Below, in pieces: positions 43,484 through 52,401 of a DNA stretch of 64,000 nucleotides. The notes under the pieces are model-generated. The model was not told the origin of the DNA, did not search any database, and worked only from the letters and a program-made list of their open reading frames with translations. The DNA is from HXMU1420-2 sp040830545 (lineage in GTDB: Bacteria > Pseudomonadota > Alphaproteobacteria > Rhodobacterales > Rhodobacteraceae). Where the stretch lies: the NCBI GenBank assembly GCA_040830545.1, contig JBFOMB010000008.1, positions 1 through 64,000 of the forward strand. Reading direction: 5' to 3'. The translations under genes and the position numbers were made by a program. The first letter of the stretch is position 1. Each line of letters opens with the position of its first letter.

Positions 43484-44785
43484 TCAATGCGAAAACGGTC
43501 CAGACGACTGGCCGATCTTCGCTTCATCCAGATGTCCGGACACGCCGGGCATGATTGTCCGATAGACCTGCGGCTCGGACTGCGAAATCACCCGGCCTTT
43601 GCGAACAACTGCCAATCGGTGTGCGCGCAGCCGAACCGCGTCAATTGTGTCATGCGCCTGCAGCAGGACGAAATTGGCCTGGCAGCCCTTGGCCACGCCA
43701 TACCCGTCCAGCCCCATGATCTGCGCGGAATTGACTGTCACCGCTTCAAAACACCACGCCATATCCGCCCGGCTGGACAATTGCCCAACATGTAGCCCCA
43801 TGAAAGCCACATCCAGCATGTCCGCCTTTCCCAGTGAATACCACGGGTCCATCACGCAATCGGACCCAAATCCCACGGTAATCCCTGCGTCCCGCAATTC
43901 GCGCACACGGGTCTGACCGCGTCGCTTGGGATAGGTGTCGTGACGGCCCTGAAGCATGATGTTGATCAGCGGATTGGGAATCGCGTGCACGCCCGCCTCG
44001 GCAATCAGGGGGATCAGCTTGGAAACATAGTAGTTGTCCATCGAATGCATCGAGGTCAGGTGTGATCCGGCCACCCGTCCCTGCAGACCCAGCCGCTGCG
44101 TTTCATAGGCCAGCGTTTCGATATGGCGGCTATGAGGATCGTCGGATTCGTCGCAATGCATGTCGACCATCAGCCCGCGTTCCGACGCCATTTCACACAG
44201 CAACCGCACGCTTTCTGCCCCATCGGCCATGGTGCGTTCGAAATGCGGGATACCGCCAACTACGTCCACGCCCATATCCAGCGCGCGGATCGTGTTCTGC
44301 ATCGCCGTCGGGTCGCGCAAAGCACCGTCCTGCGGGAACGCGACCAGTTGCAGATCCAGGTAATCCTTCACCTGCTCCCGCACCTCCAGCAGTGCTTGAA
44401 CGCCGGTCAGCTTGTCATCGCAGGTATCCACATGGCTGCGGATCGCGCCGATCCCCTTGGCCACCGCCAGTTCGCAATATTGCAAGGCCCGCGTGACAAT
44501 ATCCTCGACCGACTGCATCGGCTTCAGCTCACCCCAGAGCGCGATGCCCTCCAGCAGGGTGCCCGAAACGTTCATGCGCGGCGTGCCCAACGACAGTGTG
44601 GCATCCATATGGAAATGCGGGTCCACAAATGGCGGTGAAACCAGATAGCCGCCCGCGTCGATGACCTCACCCGCCTCGGCCTCGATCCCGGCTTCCAGCG
44701 CGGTGATCACACCGTTTTGGCAGGCAATGTCGACCCCGGTCTGCCCATCGGTCAGCGTCGCGTTTTTGATGATCAGGTCGAACAC
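43484..44785 (-). CDS. Cytosine-deaminase-like amidohydrolase
   Basis: A 433-residue amidohydrolase of the CodA/TrzA branch. Metal ligands are visible: HxH in VDPHFHMDATL, His in MVDMHCDESDD, another in AGSHLTSMH, and Asp in VGFGSDCVMDPWY. The CodA-like stretch GKADMLDVAFMGLHVGQLSS follows. Probable action is hydrolytic deamination of cytosine or a related ring. It is the last gene of the leftward nucleoside/base ABC operon, nine bases after permease 2, which fits uptake followed by deamination in pyrimidine or purine salvage. Confidence 0.9.
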   Translation of the reverse strand: MFDLIIKNATLTDGQTGVDIACQNGVITALEAGIEAEAGEVIDAGGYLVSPPFVDPHFHMDATLSLGTPRMNVSGTLLEGIALWGELKPMQSVEDIVTRALQYCELAVAKGIGAIRSHVDTCDDKLTGVQALLEVREQVKDYLDLQLVAFPQDGALRDPTAMQNTIRALDMGVDVVGGIPHFERTMADGAESVRLLCEMASERGLMVDMHCDESDDPHSRHIETLAYETQRLGLQGRVAGSHLTSMHSMDNYYVSKLIPLIAEAGVHAIPNPLINIMLQGRHDTYPKRRGQTRVRELRDAGITVGFGSDCVMDPWYSLGKADMLDVAFMGLHVGQLSSRADMAWCFEAVTVNSAQIMGLDGYGVAKGCQANFVLLQAHDTIDAVRLRAHRLAVVRKGRVISQSEPQVYRTIMPGVSGHLDEAKIGQSSGPFSH

Positions 44786-44794
44786 CGGTCTCTC

Positions 44795-45739
44795 CTATCG
44801 TTGCCCCTTGAACCAGGGGGTAAGCAAGGCGCGGGGATAGTCCGCCGACCGCGCTGCAATGACAAGCGCGATGATGGACAGGACGTAAGGCGCCATCAGG
44901 AAAATCTGCCCCGGCACCACCGCTCCCATTTCTGTCTGCAACCGCACCTGCAACGCGTCAAACGCCCCAAACAGCAGCGCGCCAAACAGCGCCTTGCCCG
45001 GTCGCCAGCTGGCAAAAATCACCAGCGCGATACAGACCCAGCCGCGCCCGTTCACCATCCCGAAAAAAAACGCATCAAAGGCCGACATGGTCAGGAACGC
45101 GCCGCCCAGCGCCATAAGCGCAGAGCCCGCCACAATCGCCCCCATCCGCAGCCCGTAAACCGACAGACCCTGCGCATCCACGCTGTCGGGATTGTCGCCA
45201 ACCGCCTTGATCGCGACACCCAGCGCCGTGCGTTGCAGCACGTACCAGACCACGCCAACCATCAGCAGCGCCAGCCAAGTCAGCGCCGTTTGCTGGAACA
45301 GGACCGGCCCCAAGAACGGCAGGTCGGACAGCACCGGAATGTCCAGCGCCTGAAACGGTTCGATCCGGGGTGGAGAGGACACGTTGGGCAGCGCCGTGCG
45401 GTAGGTGAAGTAACTGACCGAGGTCGCAAACAACGTGATCCCAAGCCCCGAGACATGTTGCGACAACCCCAAAGGCACTGTCAGAATGGCATGTAGCAGC
45501 CCAAACAGTGCCCCGGCACAGGCCGCGACCAGCACGCCACCCCACAGCCCCGCGCCCAGCCAGACCGCCATCCAGCCACACATCGCGCCAACGACAAAAA
45601 TCCCCTCGATCCCGAGGTTCAGAACCCCCGCCCGTTCGCAAATCAGTGCCCCCAGAACACCAAAGATCAACGGCGTTGCAATGCGCAGGGACGCGGTCCA
45701 GAAACTTTCGCTCAGCAATATGTTCAGGAGGTCCATCAT
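44795..45739 (-). CDS. Nucleoside-type ABC importer permease (YufQ/NupQ-like)
   Basis: A 314-residue BPD-transp-2 permease with about eight to nine helices, containing CERAGVLNLGIEGIFVVGAM, the hallmark of this group, and GNGRGW-like FFFGMVNGRGWVCIALVIFA. The true start is ATGATG at 45739/45736, overlapping the preceding permease stop; the frame upstream to 45808 is unsupported. It forms the channel with the next gene for nucleosides or bases. Confidence 0.92.
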   Translation of the reverse strand: MMDLLNILLSESFWTASLRIATPLIFGVLGALICERAGVLNLGIEGIFVVGAMCGWMAVWLGAGLWGGVLVAACAGALFGLLHAILTVPLGLSQHVSGLGITLFATSVSYFTYRTALPNVSSPPRIEPFQALDIPVLSDLPFLGPVLFQQTALTWLALLMVGVVWYVLQRTALGVAIKAVGDNPDSVDAQGLSVYGLRMGAIVAGSALMALGGAFLTMSAFDAFFFGMVNGRGWVCIALVIFASWRPGKALFGALLFGAFDALQVRLQTEMGAVVPGQIFLMAPYVLSIIALVIAARSADYPRALLTPWFKGQR

Positions 45740-46809
45740 GTCGTTGCACCCGCCTTGCCGGACCGAACAATGCGGTATTTGGCAATGAACCCGCCCACCA
45801 GCACACATAGCAGCGATACCGAAACCACAAGATCCGCCAGGAACGAAGACACGCCCATCGCGCGGCTCATCCCGTCCGCGCCCACAAACACCGATGCGAT
45901 AAACAGCGCGGCGATCACCACACCGACAGGGGACAGCCCCGCCAGCATCGCCACGACAATCCCCGTGTAGCCAAAACCGGGGGACAGATCAGCGGTCAGG
46001 TATCCCTTGAGCCCCGCAACCTCGCTCACCCCGGCCAGACCAGCCAGGCCGCCCGAAATGATCGCCGCGCCAAACAGCGACCGGTTCACATTGATGCCTG
46101 CATGCCGCGCCGCCGCTGCGTTTTCACCCACGGCGCGCAGTTTGAAGCCCCAGACCGACCGGGCCAGCATGAACTGCGCCAGCACCGCCAGCACAACGGC
46201 AATGATCAGCCCCGAATGCACGCGCATCCGGTCCATCAGCGGCGGCAACATGCCCTGATCCAGCACCGGCGGCGATTGCGGCCATCCCAGCCCCATCGGG
46301 TCCTTCAATGCCCCTTCCAGCATCATCTGCACAAAGATCAGGATGATGAAATTCAACAGCAGGGTTGTCACCACCTCATCCGCGCCGAACCGCACCTTCA
46401 GATAGGTCGGCGCAGCCATACCCGCAGCCCCAGCCGCAGCGCCCAGCACGATGATGATGGGAATCAGAAAGATGCCGGAGATATCCAGCGCCCCCGACCC
46501 AATCGCAACAGCGGCCATGGCGCCCAGGTACAACTGTCCCTCGCCCCCGATGTTCCACAGCTTTGCACGAAACGCCAACGCCGCCGCCAGCCCGGTGAAG
46601 ATCAGCGGTGTGGCGCGGGTCAGCATCTCGGACACTGCAAAGACAGAGCCGAAGACGCCCTTGAACATCTCGCCATAGGCCGTGATCGGATTGGCCCCGG
46701 CGGCCAGCAACGGGATCGCGGCAAAGGCCAGCGAGATCAGCGCGGACAGGACCGGAACGCCTATGGCAAAGGCGCGCGATGCCCCCTCGCGCGGTTCGAT
46801 GCGGATCAT
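45736..46809 (-). CDS. Nucleoside-type ABC importer permease (YufP/NupP-like)
   Basis: A 357-residue permease with the family block LAFRAKLWNIGGEGQLYLGA near residue 80 and TTLLLNFIILIFVQMMLEGA in the core. ATG 46809 (MIRIEPREG) is preferred over 46833. A 283-bp gap with a repeat separates it from the ATPase gene, unusual inside an operon, but orientation and content keep it in the same transporter. Confidence 0.92.
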   Translation of the reverse strand: MIRIEPREGASRAFAIGVPVLSALISLAFAAIPLLAAGANPITAYGEMFKGVFGSVFAVSEMLTRATPLIFTGLAAALAFRAKLWNIGGEGQLYLGAMAAVAIGSGALDISGIFLIPIIIVLGAAAGAAGMAAPTYLKVRFGADEVVTTLLLNFIILIFVQMMLEGALKDPMGLGWPQSPPVLDQGMLPPLMDRMRVHSGLIIAVVLAVLAQFMLARSVWGFKLRAVGENAAAARHAGINVNRSLFGAAIISGGLAGLAGVSEVAGLKGYLTADLSPGFGYTGIVVAMLAGLSPVGVVIAALFIASVFVGADGMSRAMGVSSFLADLVVSVSLLCVLVGGFIAKYRIVRSGKAGATT

Positions 46810-46923
46810 GCGGCCGGCCTTTCTATGGGGCACAGCCCGCGCATCGTCGGGCCGTGGTGCGGCGATCCGACGGGAATGGCAGAGTGCTTTATGGTTGAAA
46901 GGTCCGTATGACTTGCTTTGTTC

Positions 46924-47002
46924 ACGCCAACATGTGCCAAATCGCCGTGCCGTGGGGCGGCCCGAGCCCTCTCAGCGATTTTTTTCAGAAATCGCCTGTC
47001 GG
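46924..47002. repeat. Intergenic repeat shared with 60.2 kb, plus hairpin
   Basis: GCCAAATCGCCGTGCCG at 46936-46952 recurs exactly, inverted, at 60193-60209. It is followed by a hairpin GCGATTT (46975-46981)...AAATCGC near 46990-46996. The 283-bp gap 46810-47092 between permease and ATPase genes holds this and no gene I can support. Confidence 0.65.
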
Positions 47003-47092
47003 TCGAGGGATGCGCGGCGCCCTTCAGGCTTGATTCCGCGCGGGGTGTAGTCTTCGCGAGGGCGGGCATACCCCATGCGGCTGTATTGTTCC

Positions 47093-48610
47093 TCATGCGG
47101 CCTCTCCTGCCATCATCAGACCGATGCGTTCACGGTCGGTGGTTCCTGCCTCGCTCAATTGCCCGTCGCGGATTACGACAATCCGGTCCGCCAGCCCCAG
47201 AATTTCGTCCAGATCTTCGGAGATCAGGACAACCCCGGCCCCTCGCGCCCGGGCCTCCAGCAACCGTTCACCCACTGCGGCGGCAGCCCCCATGTCCAGC
47301 CCACGGGTCGGTTGATTGGCTAGTATCAGGCGGGGCGCGCGTTCGAACACACGCGCCAGGATCAGCTTCTGGATGTTGCCGCCGGACAGCAGACGTGCGG
47401 ATGCCTCCACGCCCGGTCCCCGCACATCATAACCCTTTGCCAATCTGGCGGCATTCTCCGCAATCGCGTCCCGCCGCAACAGACCCAGCGACTGAATCTC
47501 CGGATCGTCCAACCGCTCGATCACCATGTTTTCCGCCACGCTCATCGCGCCAACGATGCCTTCGTGATGGCGGTCCTCGGGAATGCGCCCGACACCCGCC
47601 TGCACCATGCGCGATGGGGTGGGCCAGGTGATGTCCTGCCCGTCCACCGAAACGGTGCCGGAAGCTGGCGGAACGAGCCCTGCAATCACCTGCGCCAATC
47701 CGGATTGCCCATTGCCGGAAATCCCTGCAATCCCAAGGATTTCGTTTGCATTGACCGTCAGGTTGACGCCCTCCAGAGTCTCGCGCTGCGACCGACCCGC
47801 GACCGATACATTCTTCAACGTCAGCACCGGCGCGCCGGGGGCCATGGCCTGCCGCGCGACCTTGGGTGTATCCGCCCCAACCATCATGCGCGCGATCTTG
47901 CCTTCGTCCGCGTCTGCGGTCGCCATTTCCCCCACCTTACGCCCGTGGCGCAACACCGCGATCCGATCCGAAAACGCCAGCACCTCGCGCAGCTTGTGAC
48001 TGATGAAAATCACCGACAGCCCGTCCCGGATCATCGACCGGATATTGCCAAACAGCGTATCCGCTTCTTGCGGGGTCAGCACCGCCGTGGGTTCATCCAG
48101 AACCAGGATGCGCGCGTCGCGATACAGCGCCTTCAGGATCTCCACCCGCTGCCGTTCGCCCACCGACAACTGCCCAACCGGCACGTCCAACGGCGCGTTC
48201 AGCCCGCTGCGTTCGATAATCCCTTCGATTTTTGCCCGCGCCGCCGCCCGGTTGCGCCGCAACGACAACAGCGGTTCAGACCCCAGCGTGACGTTGTCCA
48301 ACGCATTGATATTCTCGGCCAAGGCAAAATGCTGATGCACCATACCAATGCCCGCAGCCAGCGCCGCCTGCGGATGCCCCAAAGGCAGGGCGTTCAACGC
48401 GCCGCCTGTATCCGCGACCTCGACCGTGCCCGCATCGGGCAGGTAGTGCCCGAACAGCATGTTCATCAGCGTTGTCTTGCCCGCCCCGTTTTCACCGAGC
48501 AGCGCCAGCACTTCGCCCTTTTGCAACGTCAGCGAGACGTCGTCATTTGCAATAACGGAGCCAAAGCGCTTGCTGAGGCCGGTCAACCGGAGGACTGTAT
48601 TGTCTGTCAT
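47093..48610 (-). CDS. Duplicated ATP-binding protein of the nucleoside ABC importer (YufO/NupO-like)
   Basis: A 505-residue double ATPase. Domain 1 has a full Walker A GENGAGKTTLMNML, LSVGERQRVEILKAL signature and LVLDEPTAVLTP Walker B. Domain 2 has the degenerate GISGNGQSGLAQ Walker A and LSGGNIQKLILARV signature with LILANQPTRGLDMGA, the normal pattern for this family, so only the first P-loop is canonical. It energises the two permeases downstream. Confidence 0.94.
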   Translation of the reverse strand: MTDNTVLRLTGLSKRFGSVIANDDVSLTLQKGEVLALLGENGAGKTTLMNMLFGHYLPDAGTVEVADTGGALNALPLGHPQAALAAGIGMVHQHFALAENINALDNVTLGSEPLLSLRRNRAAARAKIEGIIERSGLNAPLDVPVGQLSVGERQRVEILKALYRDARILVLDEPTAVLTPQEADTLFGNIRSMIRDGLSVIFISHKLREVLAFSDRIAVLRHGRKVGEMATADADEGKIARMMVGADTPKVARQAMAPGAPVLTLKNVSVAGRSQRETLEGVNLTVNANEILGIAGISGNGQSGLAQVIAGLVPPASGTVSVDGQDITWPTPSRMVQAGVGRIPEDRHHEGIVGAMSVAENMVIERLDDPEIQSLGLLRRDAIAENAARLAKGYDVRGPGVEASARLLSGGNIQKLILARVFERAPRLILANQPTRGLDMGAAAAVGERLLEARARGAGVVLISEDLDEILGLADRIVVIRDGQLSEAGTTDRERIGLMMAGEAA

Positions 48611-48617
48611 GGGAACA

Positions 48618-48640
48618 GGGCCGGCCCGTTCAGCCGGCCC
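48618..48640 (-). other. Intercistronic hairpin between BMP binding protein and ATPase
   Basis: GGGCCGGC (48618-48625) and GCCGGCCC (48633-48640) with a seven-base loop: an 8-bp GC stem in the 37-bp gap after the binding-protein gene. It probably protects the binding-protein mRNA and reduces read-through to the ATPase. Confidence 0.6.
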
Positions 48641-48647
48641 AATCGGC

Positions 48648-49634
48648 TCAGTTATCCGAAACCGGGCGTTGGTCGTTCACGTTCACACGGAACAGGCCGT
48701 CCAGGATTTCAGCCTCCTTGGCCTTCACCGCCGCGACGGTTTCCGCATCAATCAGGCTTTCGTCCATGACCAGCGACCCGCCGCCAAACGCCATGAAGCT
48801 GAACTGGCCGTAATCTACAGCCTCGAAATTGCCCGAGGCGACGTTTTCAACGGCTTTGTCAATCGTGGCCTCCATGTGCCACAGGGCTGAGGCCATGATC
48901 GTTCCCGGATAGTCGCCAGAGGTGTCAATGACGTTGCCAATGGCCTTCACGCCCCGTTCCACCGCCGCGTCAGACACGCCAAAGCGTTCCGCGTACATGA
49001 TGTCCGCACCCGCATCCATCATGGCAAAGGCGCTTTCCTTGGCCTTTGGCGGATCATACCAGCTGTCGATGAAGTTCACGATGAACTTGACCTCGGGGTT
49101 CACCTCGCGCGCGCCATCCATGAAGGCGTGCATCAGGCGATTCACCTCGGGGATCGCGTAACCGCCGACCATTCCGATCACGTTGGATTCGGTGGCCGCA
49201 CCGGCAACCATGCCGGACAAGTAGGACGGTTCGTGAATCCAGTTGTCAAAAACCGCGAAGTTCGGCCCCACAGGCCCAAACGACGACCCCATCAGGAACG
49301 CCGTTTCCGGGTAGTCGCCCGCCACCTTGCGCGCGGCCCGTTCCAGGCCAAACACCTCACCCACGATCAACTGCATGCCCTGTTCGGCATATTCGCGCAT
49401 CACGCGCTCATAGTCCGTGTTCGCAACGTTTTCCGAGAACGTATATTCAATGTCGCCACGCTCGGCAGCCGTGTTGAGCGCCTTGTGAATGCGGCTGATC
49501 CACTGCTGTTCGACCGGCAGCGTGTAAATCGCCGCGACCTTGATCGCCTCAGCCGCAGCAATCCCTGCGGATGTCAGGGTCGATGCAGCAACAGCCGCTG
49601 CAAGAAACACCCGTCTGGTGGTTCTGAATTTCAT
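48648..49634 (-). CDS. BMP-family nucleoside-binding protein
   Basis: A 328-residue BmpA/Med-type periplasmic binding protein. A signal peptide is evident, with twin Arg in TTRRVFLAAAVAASTLTSAG. Mature sequence begins near AEAIKVAAIYTLPVEQQWIS; further BMP blocks are SNVIGMVGGYAIPEVNRLMH and MMDAGADIMYAERFGVSDA. It binds nucleosides or bases for the importer. Promoter side lies in the 352-bp gap to cycM. Confidence 0.92.
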   Translation of the reverse strand: MKFRTTRRVFLAAAVAASTLTSAGIAAAEAIKVAAIYTLPVEQQWISRIHKALNTAAERGDIEYTFSENVANTDYERVMREYAEQGMQLIVGEVFGLERAARKVAGDYPETAFLMGSSFGPVGPNFAVFDNWIHEPSYLSGMVAGAATESNVIGMVGGYAIPEVNRLMHAFMDGAREVNPEVKFIVNFIDSWYDPPKAKESAFAMMDAGADIMYAERFGVSDAAVERGVKAIGNVIDTSGDYPGTIMASALWHMEATIDKAVENVASGNFEAVDYGQFSFMAFGGGSLVMDESLIDAETVAAVKAKEAEILDGLFRVNVNDQRPVSDN

Positions 49635-49986
49635 TGGCAGGTTTCCCCCGTGTTGTGTTGTCTGACCTTTTTTGGTCGTTGCACGCTCGTCAAGCCAGGT
49701 GTGCCGTCCGTCGCATCACAGCAGCCTTTGCGGCTTTCAATGCGGGAACAACCTGGAATGGACGGACCCGAGCGCTCCGCTATAGACGTGACAATTTTTT
49801 CGCAGTTGGTCAAATTTCTTTGAGACCGACGCCACGCTCTTTTCAGCGACCGCCCAAAACCTGCGCAGGGTGCCCGACCTTCTGACCGTGGCCGCGCGCA
49901 GCAAAAGAAAACCGCCCGGCGCGAAACCGGGCGGTACGATCTATTTCAAACTTTCAACAGCCTCGAGCGCATGGCCCGGGAGAGCG
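49635..49986. other. 352-bp intergenic region between the BMP gene and cycM
   Basis: Holds the cycM terminator (49901-49935). Minus-strand TTTGACCAACTGCGAAAAAA, starting near 49814, looks like a -35/operator region for the BMP operon, but no -10 at normal spacing was found (TCTATA is 21 bp away). No gene is supported; two short frames cross it. Confidence 0.5.
49901..49935 (-). terminator. Rho-independent terminator of cycM
   Basis: Minus strand: ACCGCCCGG, loop TTTCGCG, CCGGGCGGT, then TTTCTTTTGC. The arms are 49927-49935 and 49911-49919, a 9-bp perfect stem with a T-rich tail, 52 bases past the cycM stop. Confidence 0.9.
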
Positions 49987-50484
49987 TCAGTTGCCCAGGC
50001 TCTGCAGATAGGCAATCACGTTGACACGATCGGCCTGCTTGCGAAGCCCCGCAAAGCTCATCGAGGTGCCGGACACATAACCGCTCGGCTTCGTTAGGAA
50101 GGCATCCAGTTCCTCGGGTGTCCACTCACCACCGTGACTGGCCATGGCAGAGGAGTAGCCAAAGCCCGCAACGCCACCGATTGCACGGTTCACAACACCG
50201 TCCAGATGCGGGCCGGTCCCGTTGGACCCGTCAACCTTGTGACAGGCGGTACATTTCTTGAAAACCTTCGCGCCTTTTTCAACATCCGCGGACGCCATCA
50301 GCTCTTCAAAGCTGACCTGCTCTTCCTCGGTGTCGGCACCGGCCGATTCGACCTCGATCACATAGGCCTGCTGGCCATGCCCATCGACGTGATAGACGAT
50401 TTCGGCAACCCATTTGCCCAATAGAAACAACAGAAGCGCGCCACACAGCGAAGCGACGGTTTTGGTTGCGGTCATCGTATCCAT
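49987..50484 (-). CDS. cycM: Membrane-anchored cytochrome c (CycM/cytochrome cy-like)
   Basis: A 165-residue class I cytochrome c with an uncleaved N-terminal anchor at about residues 11-30 (ASLCGALLLFLLGKWVAEIV), an acidic linker (GADTEEEQVSFEEL) and a haem domain with C-x2-CH at 78-82 (CTACHK) and Met ligand in SGTSMSFAGL. It carries electrons between the bc1 complex and terminal oxidase at the periplasmic face. Start may be ATG 50484 or 50475. Divergent from pheA, an arrangement common in relatives. Confidence 0.92.
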   Translation of the reverse strand: MDTMTATKTVASLCGALLLFLLGKWVAEIVYHVDGHGQQAYVIEVESAGADTEEEQVSFEELMASADVEKGAKVFKKCTACHKVDGSNGTGPHLDGVVNRAIGGVAGFGYSSAMASHGGEWTPEELDAFLTKPSGYVSGTSMSFAGLRKQADRVNVIAYLQSLGN

Positions 50485-50600
50485 TTTGATCGCGAGCCTA
50501 TTTGATCCCTAGCTTCGCCGTGTCTACGGCTTCCCCTCGGCGGTGGCAAGATATAGACACCGCGACCAAACGCCCTTGCAGGGCCGAAAGGACGCGCATC

Positions 50601-51434
50601 ATGACCAATCGCATTGCATTTCAGGGAGAGGCCGGCGCCTACAGCCACGAAGCCTGTCTCAAGGCCCGCCCAGATATGGAGCCCCTGCCCTGCGCAACCT
50701 TTGAAGAGGTGATTGCCGCCGTCCGCAACGGGGCCGCGGATCTGGCGATGCTGCCGATTGAAAACACGACCTATGGCCGAGTCGCGGATATTCACCGCCT
50801 GCTGCCGGAAAGCGGATTGCATGTGGTGGACGAGGCGTTTGTGCGCGTGCGCATCGCGTTGATGGCCCGGCCCGGTGTCGCGCTGGAGGATGTGAAAACC
50901 GTCCGTGCCCATCTGGTGCTGCTGCCGCAATCGGCTGCGTTTCTGGAAGCACATGGAATCAAGGGCGTTGCCGCAGCCGACAGCGCCGGTGCCGCAGCCG
51001 AACTGGCCGCGACGGACAGCACGGACAGCGGCGTGCTCGCCTCGGAACTGGCGGCAGAAATTCACGGACTGACCGTGTTGGCCAAGGATGTTGAGGATCA
51101 CGGCCACAACACCACGCGCTTTGTGATCATGTCGCGTGAACCGGATCTGAGCCGCCGGGGGGATGGGACGATGGTCACAACCTTCGTGTTCCAGGTCCGC
51201 AACATTCCCGCCGCGCTCTATAAGGCGATGGGCGGATTTGCGACCAACGGCGTCAACATGACCAAGCTGGAAAGCTACATGGTTGGCGGGTCCTTCACTG
51301 CAACGCAGTTTTATGCGGATATCGAAGGCCACCCGGATGATCCCGGCGTCAAGCTGGCGCTGGACGAGTTGGGATACTTCACGACCAAGCTGGAAATTCT
51401 GGGCGTCTACCCGGCCGCGCTGGAACGCGGCTGA
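50601..51434 (+). CDS. pheA: Prephenate dehydratase
   Basis: A 277-residue monofunctional prephenate dehydratase, making phenylpyruvate for phenylalanine synthesis. Catalytic part: IAFQGEAGAYSHEACLKARP, LPIENTTYGRVADIHRLLPE, and NTTRFVIMSRE with the TRF motif. A C-terminal ACT domain follows (TTFVFQVRNIPAALYKAMGG, KLESYMVGGSFTATQFYADI) giving feedback by phenylalanine. The frame opens at 50502, but ATG 50601 starts the conserved sequence. No chorismate mutase domain is attached. Confidence 0.95.
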   Translation: MTNRIAFQGEAGAYSHEACLKARPDMEPLPCATFEEVIAAVRNGAADLAMLPIENTTYGRVADIHRLLPESGLHVVDEAFVRVRIALMARPGVALEDVKTVRAHLVLLPQSAAFLEAHGIKGVAAADSAGAAAELAATDSTDSGVLASELAAEIHGLTVLAKDVEDHGHNTTRFVIMSREPDLSRRGDGTMVTTFVFQVRNIPAALYKAMGGFATNGVNMTKLESYMVGGSFTATQFYADIEGHPDDPGVKLALDELGYFTTKLEILGVYPAALERG

Positions 51435-51440
51435 GCCCAA

Positions 51441-51482
51441 TTGATCCGAGGTCCCGGGTCAAGCCCGGGACTGCGGTTGGCG
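51441..51482 (-). repeat. Palindromic intergenic repeat, copy 2
   Basis: Minus-strand read: CGCCAACCGCAGTCCCGGG, then CTTGACCCGGGACC and TCGGATCAA, nearly identical to copy 1 at 11255-11295. It lies between the convergent pheA and trcR stops (stem GTCCCGGG/CCCGGGAC) and may terminate both transcripts. Confidence 0.88.
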
Positions 51483-51488
51483 TCTGGA

Positions 51489-52253
51489 TCAGAACCGGGG
51501 ATCTTCGTCTTCTTCTTCGTCATCGGAGCCGCCCGCTGGCAGGTTGAAGAAGCTGTCGGCGTCCACGATGGGATCGCTGTCCTCTTTTTCATCATCCGAT
51601 TCGCCCAGAGTGAAGGTTTCCAGCCCCTCAATGGCGGTCGGGATTTTCGGTTCCGCGTCCATTTCCAGCGACTGTTCGGTCGACACCAGCTTGCGCCGCT
51701 CGTCGTCGCTCATCAGTTCGCCCTCGGCGGCCTTCTTCGCTGCGGCCTTCTGCACCACGGCGTCCAGTTCGGACTGTTTGCACAGGCCCAGCGCCACCGG
51801 GTCAATCGGCTGGATGTTTGCGATGTTCCAATGCGTACGCTCGCGGATCGCCTGGATCGTCGGCTTGGTTGTGCCGATCAGCTTGGAAATCTGCGCGTCG
51901 CTCAGTTCCGGGTGGAACTTCACCAGCCACAGGATCGACGCCGGGCGGTCCTGCCGCTTGCTCAGCGGCGTATAGCGCGGGCCGCGACGCTTTTCTTCGC
52001 CCTGAGCGGCTGCGTTATACTTCAGCTGCAGTTTGTGCAGCGGGTTCTTCTCCGCCAGGTCGATCTGTTCCTGGGTCAGCTGATTGTTGGCAATCGGGTC
52101 GAATCCCTTCACGCCCGCTGCGACGTCACCGTCCGCAATCCCCTGCACTTCCAATTCGTGCATATCGACGAAATCAGCGATCTGCTTGAAGGTCATCGTC
52201 GTGTTGTCCACCAGCCAGACGGCGGTTGCCTTGGCCATAATCGGCTTTGCCAT
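51489..52253 (-). CDS. trcR: TrcR/DUF1013 cell-cycle transcriptional regulator
   Basis: A 254-residue DUF1013 protein, a family conserved in alphaproteobacteria and named TrcR, linked to cell-cycle transcription. The N-terminal part includes AVWLVDNTTMTFKQIADFVD, the middle has a HTH-like segment (LSDAQISKLIGTTKPTIQAI, then RERTHW), and the C terminus is strongly acidic (ESDDEKEDSD, GSDDEEEDEDPRF). ATG 52253 starts the conserved MAKPIMAKATAVWL. It is a single-gene unit facing pheA. Confidence 0.9.
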   Translation of the reverse strand: MAKPIMAKATAVWLVDNTTMTFKQIADFVDMHELEVQGIADGDVAAGVKGFDPIANNQLTQEQIDLAEKNPLHKLQLKYNAAAQGEEKRRGPRYTPLSKRQDRPASILWLVKFHPELSDAQISKLIGTTKPTIQAIRERTHWNIANIQPIDPVALGLCKQSELDAVVQKAAAKKAAEGELMSDDERRKLVSTEQSLEMDAEPKIPTAIEGLETFTLGESDDEKEDSDPIVDADSFFNLPAGGSDDEEEDEDPRF

Positions 52254-52401
52254 GGGTCGTCTCCTTGCTTCCTCGTCCCCGAACACAGCTTCTCCGCCGC
52301 CTGGAGGGTCCAGGCTACCCGGGAAATTGGCCGGGCGGGTTTCCGTTGTCGGGGAACTTCGGGCGTATATAGTCGGGCCGGGCGACGAAGGGAAGAGTGT
52401 A

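Noticed and set aside
43484..44785. Amidohydrolase as part of the aromatic regulon
   Set aside because: It is on the opposite strand, nine bases after the nucleoside permease, and has no TGGGC element; it belongs to the nucleoside operon.
47093..48610. Second ATPase domain lacking Walker A Lys, considered as a defect
   Set aside because: GNGQSG-type degenerate P-loop is normal in the second domain of this importer family.
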